A DNA stretch of 34,412 nucleotides from Balneolaceae bacterium (GTDB lineage: Bacteria > Bacteroidota > Rhodothermia > Balneolales > Balneolaceae). Below the pieces are notes generated by a model that saw only the letters and a program-made list of their open reading frames with translations, was not told the DNA's origin and searched no databases. Positions within the stretch are counted from its first letter, which is position 1, and each line of letters opens with the position of its first letter. The translations under genes were made by a program, and so were the position numbers. The stretch lies in assembly GCA_007694095.1 (NCBI GenBank), contig RECI01000315.1, forward strand, positions 1 through 34,412, given 5' to 3'. Of the stretch, positions 25,888 to 33,140 are shown piece by piece.

Positions 25888-26382
25888 TTAGCGCTGCTGA
25901 ATATATTCATCAAAAGTCTGGTTCAGAAAAGCATTACTGCCTACAAAATTGAGAAGGTTCGAAAAGGTTCCCTCTTCAATATAACCTGGTTGTATTCCTA
26001 AAATTTCACCGCTTTTATTCAAAAAATAGGTAGTTGGAATATTTCGGTTGTTAAGAGCCCTTGCAAATTCAGCTTCAGTCATTTCCGCACCCATGTACTT
26101 TACTTTATTATCCGATTCCACATTTATTTTTACCCAGATAAAATAATCGGAAATGGCATCAAGTACATTCTGGTCGGTATACACATCAGAGTGCATTCTT
26201 TGGCAATATGGGCACCATGCAGCATATACGTCAACCAGGATTTTTTTATCCTGTTGAGGCGCCATTCTTAACGCCTGCTCCAAAGAAACCGGCTGAACTG
26301 TACTATTCTGTGCAAAAAGGACCTGCACATTACAGATGAATGGCAATAGTGCCCCAAGAGTGATTAAAAGAATTTTTTTCAT
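25888..26382 (-). CDS. secreted thioredoxin-fold protein
   Basis: 164 residues. Signal peptide to about residue 24 (VLFAQ). A thioredoxin fold follows with redox motif W56-C57-P-Y-C60, then IPTTYFLNKSGEILG with the cis-proline. It matches the Thioredoxin_7/SoxW-like group that reduces or isomerises disulfides in the periplasm. It lies 31 bases after the stop of the membrane phosphatase and 63 bases before the metal regulator, so the three minus-strand genes may share a transcript. Its target protein is not known. Confidence 0.87.
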   Translation of the reverse strand: MKKILLITLGALLPFICNVQVLFAQNSTVQPVSLEQALRMAPQQDKKILVDVYAAWCPYCQRMHSDVYTDQNVLDAISDYFIWVKINVESDNKVKYMGAEMTEAEFARALNNRNIPTTYFLNKSGEILGIQPGYIEEGTFSNLLNFVGSNAFLNQTFDEYIQQR

Positions 26383-26413
26383 AACATGAAAATAACGAAC
26401 CCTGACGAAAATA

Positions 26414-28996
26414 TTATCTCTTTTTTATGACAATCATGGTGAGGTCATCATGCTGAAGTGTTTGCTTGCTGAACCTTGCCAGGTCGTTTTCGAGTTTGTT
26501 CACCAATTCATTCGAAGGTAAATTGTGGTATTTTTTAATAAGCTCATGAAGCCTTTGGTCTCCATACACTTTATTGGTTTTGCTGATTGCTTCCACTACA
26601 CCATCCGTGAAAAAAATGAGCATATCATCCTTATTGAAGGGTACACGCTGTTCACCAATATATTTTTTAAAAACATCTTCTTCTGCCATGCCGATAGCCA
26701 GCCCTTCCGGTTTAAACTCATGAAGTGTTTTGGTTTTGCTTTTATAGAATAGCAGCGGATTATGCCCCGCTCTTGAAAACAGAAAAGTATTGTCCGGAAC
26801 GTTCACAACACCGAAAATGAGTGAAATAAATGTGCCCTTATTGGCATTTTGCCGAAAGATTTTATTTGTTTTCGTGAGAACATCTATGGTAGAAGTGTAG
26901 TCATTACAAAGGGAATGCAGCACACCTTTAATGAAGGTCATATAAAAAGCTGCCTGAATTCCTTTTCCGCTCACATCGCCGATGGTTACCGCCAGACGGC
27001 CGTCACGGAGGGAAATCAAATCATAATAATCACCACCGGTTTCATAGGCTGGTTTACAAATAGCGGCAATATCAAGCCCGGGAATATCCGGAGTTTTAAC
27101 CGGTAAAAATGATTCCTGCACTTTCCTGGCTATTTGCAGTTCCTGTTTCATCCTGTCTTCCCGGGCAAGTTCCATGACGTATTCAGGAACAAAATCAGGC
27201 AATTCCCTAACCTGCTTACCGCGATAAATATTATAACCGCCTATAATGTACCCAACTATGACAAGCCCCATAAAGATAAAAAATGTAAGTGCATCTGGTG
27301 ATGCATCCACGAGCCAGCCGGGTGCCGTACTTACGCTGGTTATAAAAATGATGAGTGATATGAGGGTAGTCAGAAAATCTTCCCGGTAATAAATCCAGCC
27401 CAAGGCCAGTCCCACTACGGAAGCAGATAGTAACTCCGCTGCAAAATCTCCTATTCCAAAAGGGAACGGGTACATCATGCCAAACAGAATTGCGGGTGTT
27501 GCCACCAGGATGACCGGATTTTTTGTAGATGCACGAACCTGCCCCATCAGAATTAGAAAAAAGACCTGGGCAAGCAGAAGGTATAGAACAAGATTACCAA
27601 CCAACTCGGCAATGAATGGTAAATAAGTGGTGTTGGCATTAAATACATTTCCGTCGAGACTAACATATGAACCCGGTATTACAAAAAGCGTAATCATCCA
27701 AAACACCAGCAAGATGAACCCATATGAAATGCCCCGAACAAAATTGATTCCTATAGGAATATTGAAAAACTGCCCTACCCTGAGCAGGTCAACCGTTCTG
27801 ATCTTATCTTTCCAATACTGGCGGGTAATGGAATCGGATATGGCTGTAACCGCGAAATAACCAACAGAAACAACCCCTGCAAAAAAACCAATTGTGATCA
27901 AAAGGGTGAGAATAAACGAAAAATTAAAACTGCCAAATCCGTTTATGTGATTGTAGGCCTGACCAAGAATGATAAGAAATGGGACCAGCAAACCTGCCAG
28001 CACTGCAACAAGTGTAGCCGCCTGGATGTCGATCAGGCGCATCCTGAACCGGATAAAAAGTAAAACGATGATCCATAGTACAGCAAACAATATGATCACA
28101 CCTCTTACATTCGATATGATCTGCGAGAAACTTGCTCCCGTTACCTGATTATTCGGGAAGGAGTACTCCATCTTGAGCAGTGCACCTGTTGGCAATACCG
28201 CAACAGAAACCTCCGTTACCTGTGTGGAAAAATCACCTTTGTGCTCAAATACAACTCTTGCTGCTTCCCCGGTTTCCAGAGGATAGAGGTCTGTTGATTT
28301 AACTTCAAAATGATGGGCCGGCCAGGCAGATTTTTCCAGGTGGAAAGTAGCCATCCGCCGGGCTGCATCGCGGCCCAGATATTGTATACGACGCTGGGAA
28401 AATGCGAGGCTATCAGCTACTGGATCTGAGACACCCGGAAACTGAAATGCCAGCAGATTGTGTGCTTCAGAATCTTCAGGATCAATAAAATGGAAAGATT
28501 CAACCTGGTATGCGCGTGCCAGTGCATCCTGGTTTAAACGCCTGACCGGCAAAATATTTTGATTATTCTGAAGTGCGATAAACTTACCTTCTTCAGACAG
28601 ACGGACCTGGATGATATTACTGGGGAGTTCAAAAAAACCGCTGAATGTTTCCTCGCCAGGCTGATCCACACGGAACCTGTTCTCCCAATAAAATACCGGA
28701 TATAAAGCACGGTGCAGTGGATTTCCGTAAAATTCAGGAAAAGAACCGTTTTTTTGTAGTGAATCCAGCAGTGTACTGTTAGCTCTGAATGTAGTTACAG
28801 GCCCATCAGAATAAGAAAAGCCCATTTCCCCGGTAATTTCAGAGGCGGTTTGTGCAGATGCAGCTTTCCCATAGCTGTGGTCAGCATAAGAAAGCGGGTG
28901 ATAGCCGGAATAGAGCCAAAAGAACATCAGCAAGGAAACAGCTCCTGCTACCAGTATAATTAGGTCTTGTTTTGCTGTATCGCTACCGGGAATCAA
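26414..28996 (-). CDS. membrane PP2C/SpoIIE-family phosphatase with CPBP-like membrane domain
   Basis: 860 residues from a TTG start; there is no in-frame ATG upstream. One helix at about 10-30, a periplasmic domain to about 295, roughly eight membrane helices at 298-605, then a short linker coil (MKQELQIARKVQESFLP) and a C-terminal SpoIIE-type PP2C phosphatase at 640-860. Metal-binding acids: D656 and D659 (GGDYYD), D674 (GDVSGKG), D798 (TDGVVEA) and D850/D851 (HDDLTM). This is the RsbU-type output that dephosphorylates anti-anti-sigma factors. The membrane part has a CPBP-like end (FGMMY, GLALGWIYYRED) but seems to lack the EExxxR catalytic motif. It may sense an envelope signal and control a partner-switching sigma cascade; no partner gene is in the window. 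Confidence 0.9.
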   Translation of the reverse strand: MIPGSDTAKQDLIILVAGAVSLLMFFWLYSGYHPLSYADHSYGKAASAQTASEITGEMGFSYSDGPVTTFRANSTLLDSLQKNGSFPEFYGNPLHRALYPVFYWENRFRVDQPGEETFSGFFELPSNIIQVRLSEEGKFIALQNNQNILPVRRLNQDALARAYQVESFHFIDPEDSEAHNLLAFQFPGVSDPVADSLAFSQRRIQYLGRDAARRMATFHLEKSAWPAHHFEVKSTDLYPLETGEAARVVFEHKGDFSTQVTEVSVAVLPTGALLKMEYSFPNNQVTGASFSQIISNVRGVIILFAVLWIIVLLFIRFRMRLIDIQAATLVAVLAGLLVPFLIILGQAYNHINGFGSFNFSFILTLLITIGFFAGVVSVGYFAVTAISDSITRQYWKDKIRTVDLLRVGQFFNIPIGINFVRGISYGFILLVFWMITLFVIPGSYVSLDGNVFNANTTYLPFIAELVGNLVLYLLLAQVFFLILMGQVRASTKNPVILVATPAILFGMMYPFPFGIGDFAAELLSASVVGLALGWIYYREDFLTTLISLIIFITSVSTAPGWLVDASPDALTFFIFMGLVIVGYIIGGYNIYRGKQVRELPDFVPEYVMELAREDRMKQELQIARKVQESFLPVKTPDIPGLDIAAICKPAYETGGDYYDLISLRDGRLAVTIGDVSGKGIQAAFYMTFIKGVLHSLCNDYTSTIDVLTKTNKIFRQNANKGTFISLIFGVVNVPDNTFLFSRAGHNPLLFYKSKTKTLHEFKPEGLAIGMAEEDVFKKYIGEQRVPFNKDDMLIFFTDGVVEAISKTNKVYGDQRLHELIKKYHNLPSNELVNKLENDLARFSKQTLQHDDLTMIVIKKR

Positions 28997-29108
28997 AAAA
29001 TGGACTTTTTCGGTTAAAGATTCATAACATGTACAGAATTCTAAGTTACAGCGAAAATCAGAAAAATATGTTTCATTTTATCTTTTTCAATCCTTTTTTC
29101 GAAATATT

Positions 29109-29867
29109 ATGTGTTTGATTGTATTTGCCTATAACGTTCTACCGGGTCACCCATTTATTCTCGCAGGAAACCGCGATGAGTTTTATATCAGGCCAACGAA
29201 ACCTGCACACAGGTGGAAAACTGATCCGATACTTATTGCAGGGAAAGATCTCATAGCAGGCGGTACGTGGATGGGAATATCAGAAACGGGCCGGTTTGCG
29301 GCACTTACAAATTACCGAGCTATTAATGAAATCAAAGAAAATGCACCAAGCAGGGGCGCTATTGTAAAAGACTTCCTTCTGTCTGAAAAACCTGTTGAAA
29401 GATTCCTTGAAAATTTATTACGTGACGCAGGCAAATATAACGGTTTCAACCTGTTGGCCGGAACTTTATCAGATCTTTATTATCTGACCAACAAACGGGA
29501 GGAGATCGTGAAGCTGAAACCCGGTTATTACTCAATCAGCAATGCGTATCTTGAAACATCATGGCCCAAGACCGACAAAGCTTTGACCAGGTTTAAATCC
29601 GTGCTTGAACAAGACGGGCTAAACGAAACCGATCTGTTCGAACTGCTCCTTGACCGTGAACAATACCCACCGGAATTGCTACCCAAGACCGGCCTCCCCG
29701 AAGAATTGGAGAAAGCCGTTTCATCCATTTTCATTCAGACAGAGAATTACGGTACACGTTGCTCCACGATAGTAAGTACAGACAGCCATTCAAAAATCTC
29801 ACTGGTTGAACGGATCTACACCCCCGGCACCACAAAGATAGAAAACGAAGCAAGGTTTTCCATCTGA
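29109..29867 (+). CDS. NRDE family protein (TANGO2 homologue)
   Basis: 252 residues, complete. Starts MCLIVFAY with the conserved second-position cysteine (C2, an Ntn-hydrolase-like N-terminus), followed by the diagnostic NRDE motif (GNRDEF), GGTWMGI and ALTNYR. TANGO2 proteins have been implicated in heme trafficking in eukaryotes and some bacteria; the enzymatic role remains uncertain. Divergent from the phosphatase gene with 112 bases between. A lone half-palindrome AATTCTAA at 29037-29044 resembles half of the 21.7 kb operators, but is not convincing. Confidence 0.9.
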   Translation: MCLIVFAYNVLPGHPFILAGNRDEFYIRPTKPAHRWKTDPILIAGKDLIAGGTWMGISETGRFAALTNYRAINEIKENAPSRGAIVKDFLLSEKPVERFLENLLRDAGKYNGFNLLAGTLSDLYYLTNKREEIVKLKPGYYSISNAYLETSWPKTDKALTRFKSVLEQDGLNETDLFELLLDREQYPPELLPKTGLPEELEKAVSSIFIQTENYGTRCSTIVSTDSHSKISLVERIYTPGTTKIENEARFSI

Positions 29868-29875
29868 CAATTTAA

Positions 29876-29971
29876 AACATGGTATGTTTATTCGATGATA
29901 TGCAAGAGTTCACCCCGTATCTATACTTCACCATCGTGAAACGCACTGAGCCCGTATAAACATACCATGTT
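29876..29971. repeat. 96-bp element with 16-bp perfect inverted ends
   Basis: AACATGGTATGTTTAT at 29876-29891 is the exact reverse complement of 29956-29971, with 64 bases between. A smaller pair (CGATG 29893-29897, CATCG 29932-29936) lies inside. It sits between convergent genes, 8 bases after the NRDE stop. It could be a bidirectional terminator without T tract, a small non-autonomous element, or an RNA structure. I see no target duplication. Confidence 0.75.
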
Positions 29972-30096
29972 CTTCCGACTCCAATCCCGAAAACCCAAAC
30001 TTGGTATTTCAAAGAACCTTTGCCCTGGGTATCCCTCTGTTAGCGCCGTATGGCACAATAGAAGGTGCAAGCGTACGCAGGTCCTTGAAGCACTCT

Positions 30097-30130
30097 ATCA
30101 ATAACAGATTGGGAAAAGGGGGTTATTGAT
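30097..30130. repeat. 9-bp hairpin before the aminotransferase 3' end
   Basis: ATCAATAAC (30097-30105) pairs with GTTATTGAT (30122-30130) around a purine-rich loop. It lies 28 bases downstream of the aminotransferase stop on the minus strand and may stabilise or end that transcript. A minus-strand T tract is weak. Confidence 0.45.
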
Positions 30131-30158
30131 GAAATATTTCACTTTTCTCCCATTAAAT

Positions 30159-31259
30159 TTATGGTTGGAAAAAAATTTTAATTTTTTCCACGATGGTATC
30201 CTGCTCCTGTTTTGTTAGAAAAGGGTGCATTGGCAAACTAAGTACCTCCCGTGACGCTTTTTCGGACTCCGGGAAATCTCCGTATGAATAACCCAGGTGC
30301 TGGAAAACAGGCTGTTCATGGAAGCAGGCTGGGTAGTAGACACCGGTTGGAATACCTTCGTTTTGCAAATGCAGGGAAAGCTGATCACGCAAATGTTCTT
30401 CAACGCGTATTGTGTATTGGGCAAAAACGTGGGTATTCCCTTCGGTAATTTCCGGTGTTTTACAAATATCACCCAATAACCGGTTATACCGTTCACCGGT
30501 TGATGAACGTAGTTCTGTTTCTTCTTTAAAGTGAGGCCATTTTGCAAGTATAACCGCCGCCTGCAACGTATCAAACCGGCCATTTGTGCCCACATGTGTG
30601 TGATGATGCCTTTTCAGGCCGCCATGTGTACGGATCGCACGCATCACTTCAGCAAGGTGATCATCATCGGTGAAAAGCGCACCGCCGTCGCCATAACATC
30701 CCAGCGGTTTGGCCGGGAAAAATGAAGTACTTCCGATAAGAGTGGCGCCGCAGCTTTTCATCCCAAATCTTTCGGCACCGAAACTCTGCGCCGCATCTTC
30801 AATTACGGGAATACCATATTTCTCCGCGATTTTATTGATGACTTCAAGTTTTGGCATCTGTCCAAACAAACTTACTGGGATTATTGCTTTGGTTTTTCCC
30901 GAGACAGCTTTTTCAATTCCGTTAGCATCCATGTTAAAGCTTCCGGGTTCAATATCTGTAAACACCGGCTGTGCCCCAACAAGGCTGATAACTTCAGCAG
31001 AACTGATCCATGAAAAGGGTACGGTAATCACCTCATCACCGGGCCCAATCCCGAGAGCCCTAAGTGCGATTTCAAGGCTGTGAGTTCCGCTGCTTAACGT
31101 AATACAATGCTTTACCCCGACGAATTCTGCAAGAATCCCTTCAAGCTCAAAAATTTCGGGCCCCATAATATAACGCCCGTGCTCCAGAACCGCCTGCATC
31201 CGGGCATCAATTTCCTCTTTATAACGGATATATTGTGTTTTTAAATCGATGAATTGCAT
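30159..31259 (-). CDS. wbpE: UDP-3-oxo-GlcNAcA aminotransferase (DegT family, WlbC/WbpE type)
   Basis: 366 residues from the ATG at 31259; the ORF reaches further upstream, but those codons lie in repeat DNA, and the family starts at MQFIDLKTQY. DegT/DnrJ/EryC1 PLP enzyme: phosphate-binding SSGT (57-59), D155 and Q158 (EDAAQ) at the cofactor, Schiff-base lysine K184 in FFPAKPLGCYGDGGA. That last motif is typical of WbpE. It transfers an amino group from glutamate to C3 of UDP-2-acetamido-2-deoxy-3-oxo-glucuronate. It is last of the three pathway genes, in the same order as Bordetella wlbA-B-C. Its product would be acetylated by the upstream acetyltransferase. Confidence 0.9.
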   Translation of the reverse strand: MQFIDLKTQYIRYKEEIDARMQAVLEHGRYIMGPEIFELEGILAEFVGVKHCITLSSGTHSLEIALRALGIGPGDEVITVPFSWISSAEVISLVGAQPVFTDIEPGSFNMDANGIEKAVSGKTKAIIPVSLFGQMPKLEVINKIAEKYGIPVIEDAAQSFGAERFGMKSCGATLIGSTSFFPAKPLGCYGDGGALFTDDDHLAEVMRAIRTHGGLKRHHHTHVGTNGRFDTLQAAVILAKWPHFKEETELRSSTGERYNRLLGDICKTPEITEGNTHVFAQYTIRVEEHLRDQLSLHLQNEGIPTGVYYPACFHEQPVFQHLGYSYGDFPESEKASREVLSLPMHPFLTKQEQDTIVEKIKIFFQP

Positions 31260-31320
31260 TTCTTGCTTTCTTTTTAGTTCAATGACCTGCCAGCGTGGCC
31301 CGCTCCTTTCGGGCCTCATG

Positions 31321-31369
31321 CCAGGGTCCGGGGTCAAGGTTCAGGGTCCAAGGTTCAAGGTTCAAGGAC
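31321..31369. repeat. heptad array, consensus CAAGGTT
   Basis: Seven consecutive 7-base units, every one starting with C and having GG at positions 4-5 (for example CAAGGTT three times, CAGGGTC, CCGGGGT). Same 7-base spacing as the arrays at 31468, 32719, 33005, 33043 and 34221. Confidence 0.75.
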
Positions 31370-31375
31370 CTCCAA

Positions 31376-31404
31376 GCGTGCGAAGCACCTTGCAGCGTCC
31401 GGGT
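31376..31404 (+). repeat. modular element, internal short copy
   Basis: GCGTGCGAAGCACCTT at 31376-31391, two spacer bases, then GCGTCCGGGTT at 31394-31404. It is the direct-strand, insert-less version of the element at the right edge. Confidence 0.7.
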
Positions 31405-31410
31405 TCAGGG

Positions 31411-31441
31411 TTCAACAGTTCAACAGTTCAACAGTTCAACA
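31411..31441. repeat. octamer tandem repeat TTCAACAG
   Basis: Three full units of TTCAACAG plus most of a fourth. It follows GGGTTCA-type heptads directly, so the local period changes from 7 to 8. Confidence 0.75.
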
Positions 31442-31467
31442 TCGTAAATTGTCACAAGCTGGACACT

Positions 31468-31502
31468 CCATCATGTATCCAGCATCCAACATCCAGCATC
31501 CC
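31468..31502. repeat. heptad array, consensus GCATCCA
   Basis: Five units in 7-base register with core ATCC (GTATCCA, GCATCCA, ACATCCA, GCATCCC; the first, CCATCAT, is divergent). The same unit is repeated at 33005-33032. Confidence 0.7.
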
Positions 31503-31503
31503 A

Positions 31504-32157
31504 TCACATACTCTTTTTGAATTCTTCATAGGTTTTCACACCTTTGGCCAGGCTATCCGGCAAAGATTCTTCTTCATCCAGGTCGATGCATCTCAGGAGA
31601 TTGTCCGCAAGCTGGTACCTGAAACCCGATTCGGGGCAACTCATCACACCGTTCACATCAGGGTTTTTTAACGGGTGTCCATGACGGCTCATCCACCCCT
31701 TTTGTCTGCCGGGATTGCCGAGGATCAATGCATAATCGGGCACGTTTTTGGTCACTACGGAACCAGCGGCAATAAATGCATATCTGCCGATAGTGATACC
31801 ACATACGATTGTTGCGTTCGCCCCTACTGTAGCTCCCCGCCGGAAACGGGTTTTTTCATAAAGGGAGTGACGGTTAACCTGGCTGCGGGGGTTTGTTACG
31901 TTTGTCAGTACACAGGATGGGCCTAAAAATACCTCATCTTCAAGTTCACAACCTGTATAAATGGAGACGTTATTCTGAACTTTTACCCGGCTGCCGATCT
32001 TAACGTTATTTGCCACAAATACATTTTGGCCAAAGACACAATCCTCCCCAATATCGGCATGTTTTGAAATGTGGCAAAAGTGCCAGATTTTGGTACCTCT
32101 GCCAATGGATACCGGTTCGTCAACATATGCTGATTCGTGAATTTTTACATTTTCCAT
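31504..32157 (-). CDS. wbpD: UDP-2-acetamido-3-amino-glucuronate N-acetyltransferase (WlbB/WbpD type)
   Basis: 217 residues. Left-handed beta-helix acyltransferase: hexapeptide ladder from about residue 8 to 145 (GRGTKIWHFCHI, GQNVFVANNVKIG, GANATIVCGITIG), closing with AAGSVVTKNVPDYALILGNP. The short C-terminal block SCPESGFRYQL is typical of the WbpD/WlbB tail; about 40 further acidic residues extend it. It acetylates the C3 amino group to give UDP-2,3-diacetamido-2,3-dideoxyglucuronate. It lies between oxidase and aminotransferase on the same strand, as in wlbABC. The stop codon adjoins a heptad array. Confidence 0.9.
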   Translation of the reverse strand: MENVKIHESAYVDEPVSIGRGTKIWHFCHISKHADIGEDCVFGQNVFVANNVKIGSRVKVQNNVSIYTGCELEDEVFLGPSCVLTNVTNPRSQVNRHSLYEKTRFRRGATVGANATIVCGITIGRYAFIAAGSVVTKNVPDYALILGNPGRQKGWMSRHGHPLKNPDVNGVMSCPESGFRYQLADNLLRCIDLDEEESLPDSLAKGVKTYEEFKKSM

Positions 32158-32412
32158 CGGTTTTATTGAATAAAATATTCTCTAAAAATAAGATTGCCCT
32201 GTAACCCTGTTAAACCAGGCTCATAAAGGCCTGTCAATATTATGAATTTATTGCATCAAATGCCGGGCACTCCCCCCTTTTTTAAGGCCGGGGGCTCCCC
32301 CTCTGGAGTAGATAGCTTGTTAGAAATAAAAGTGGTAACCTCACTCAGGAATAACAGTAAATAAATATAAAAACTGTCAACCTAAATCAGGAAAAGACCG
32401 GGGCCGGGGACT

Positions 32413-32431
32413 CCCCCTTTCCTAAAGGGGG
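32413..32431. repeat. perfect GC hairpin CCCCCTTT/AAAGGGGG
   Basis: CCCCCTTT (32413-32420) and AAAGGGGG (32424-32431) with a three-base loop. A related degenerate box is at about 32268-32300, so the unit is repeated within the gap. No T tract follows. Confidence 0.6.
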
Positions 32432-32549
32432 CCGGGGGGATTTCTGGATGATTGTCTTTAAGCCTACCACAAAGTGATCCCTAGGGAAAACTCATTTTCC
32501 GCAGATCTGTAGTTGGCGCAGGGCACAAACCTGCTTCGAATATCGAATA

Positions 32550-32712
32550 ACCGAAGACGGTCTATGACCCCCTCGTTTAAGTCCGGGGCTTTAACTGGAT
32601 TATCACTCGGGGGGCACTTATTGCCTCTCCTGTCCCGGGGCGACGTTCGCTTGCATTCGCTGCGCTCACTTTGCCCCGGGCTCTGTGATGTCGCCCCTTC
32701 AGGGCTGGAAAC
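32550..32712 (+). repeat. 163-bp dispersed repeat, copy B
   Basis: Gap-free partner of 15031-15193, with identical length and the same CCCGGGGC/GCCCCGGG hairpin (conserved in both). It is immediately preceded by two GAATATC/GAATAAC heptads and followed six bases later by a heptad array, so the repeat layers are stacked. Confidence 0.88.
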
Positions 32713-32718
32713 AACAAC

Positions 32719-32753
32719 GAATATTGAATACTGAAAGCCGAATATCGAACGGG
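32719..32753. repeat. heptad array, GAA-type
   Basis: Five 7-base units each starting GAA (GAATATT, GAATACT, GAAAGCC, GAATATC, GAACGGG). 32718-32735 is the perfect inverse of 33050-33067. Confidence 0.7.
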
Positions 32754-33004
32754 GGGTGAACTGAAATCAATACAATTGCCGTCTGCTTTAGCTGACGGAA
32801 GGAGGAGGTGACAAAAAACTTCGTGCACCTTTGTGTCTGCACACCGAAGTGCTTCTGCACACAGGTGTGTTATCGTACCTTCTCCCATTGGGAGCCCTTT
32901 CGGGGGTGGCAAAAAAAAGGTAAGATTTTTTCGAATTACTCATCTTTCACCGGTTGCAGTGGGCAGAAGCACCGGGAGCACAAGCAAGATTCTTGCGCCA
33001 TCGT

Positions 33005-33032
33005 TGATCCAGCATCCAGCATCCAGCATCCG
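33005..33032. repeat. heptad array, consensus GCATCCA
   Basis: Four 7-base units (TGATCCA, GCATCCA twice, GCATCCG), the same unit as at 31468-31502. Followed after ten bases by the TTC-type array. Confidence 0.75.
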
Positions 33033-33042
33033 ATCTGAATAG

Positions 33043-33077
33043 TTCGATATTCAGTATTCAATATTCGGTGTTCAATA
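33043..33077. repeat. heptad array, TTC-type
   Basis: Five 7-base units, all TTC followed by four purine/T-biased bases (TTCGATA, TTCAGTA, TTCAATA twice, TTCGGTG). It is the inverse-strand relative of the array at 32719. Confidence 0.75.
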
Positions 33078-33140
33078 TTTCCATATCCCGCTCCAACTCT
33101 GCCAGGAGCTCATTCCATTCGCACTCTGGCAGGTTTGCGC

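Larger units (their letters stand above)
31260..31503. other. repeat-packed spacer between acetyltransferase and aminotransferase
   Basis: 244 bases with no gene. Contains a seven-unit heptad array (31321-31369), one modular GCGTGCGAAGCACCTT element (31376-31411), an octamer array (31411-31441) and a five-unit heptad array ending at 31502, one base before the wlbB stop codon. Confidence 0.75.
32158..33140. other. 983-bp repeat-rich gap inside the sugar gene set
   Basis: No convincing gene. From left to right: AT-rich leader, two CCGGGG-ACTCCCCC-type boxes (about 32260-32320 and 32398-32445, the second with a perfect hairpin), copy B of the 163-bp repeat, heptad arrays at 32719, 33005 and 33043, and a purine/pyrimidine-skewed stretch around 32800-32960. 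The arrays at 32718-32735 and 33050-33067 are perfect 18-bp inverted copies. Short ORFs here read through repeats and are not credible. Confidence 0.7.

Noticed and set aside
29037-29044. Third metal-repressor site before the NRDE gene
   Set aside because: Only a half-site (AATTCTAA) matches; the other half is missing.
32577-32912. 111-residue minus-strand ORF over repeat B
   Set aside because: Low-complexity translation of the repeat and flanking stack, no start context, not shared in frame with copy A.
31321-33077. Possible CRISPR array
   Set aside because: Units are only 7-8 bases with no spacers and no cas genes.
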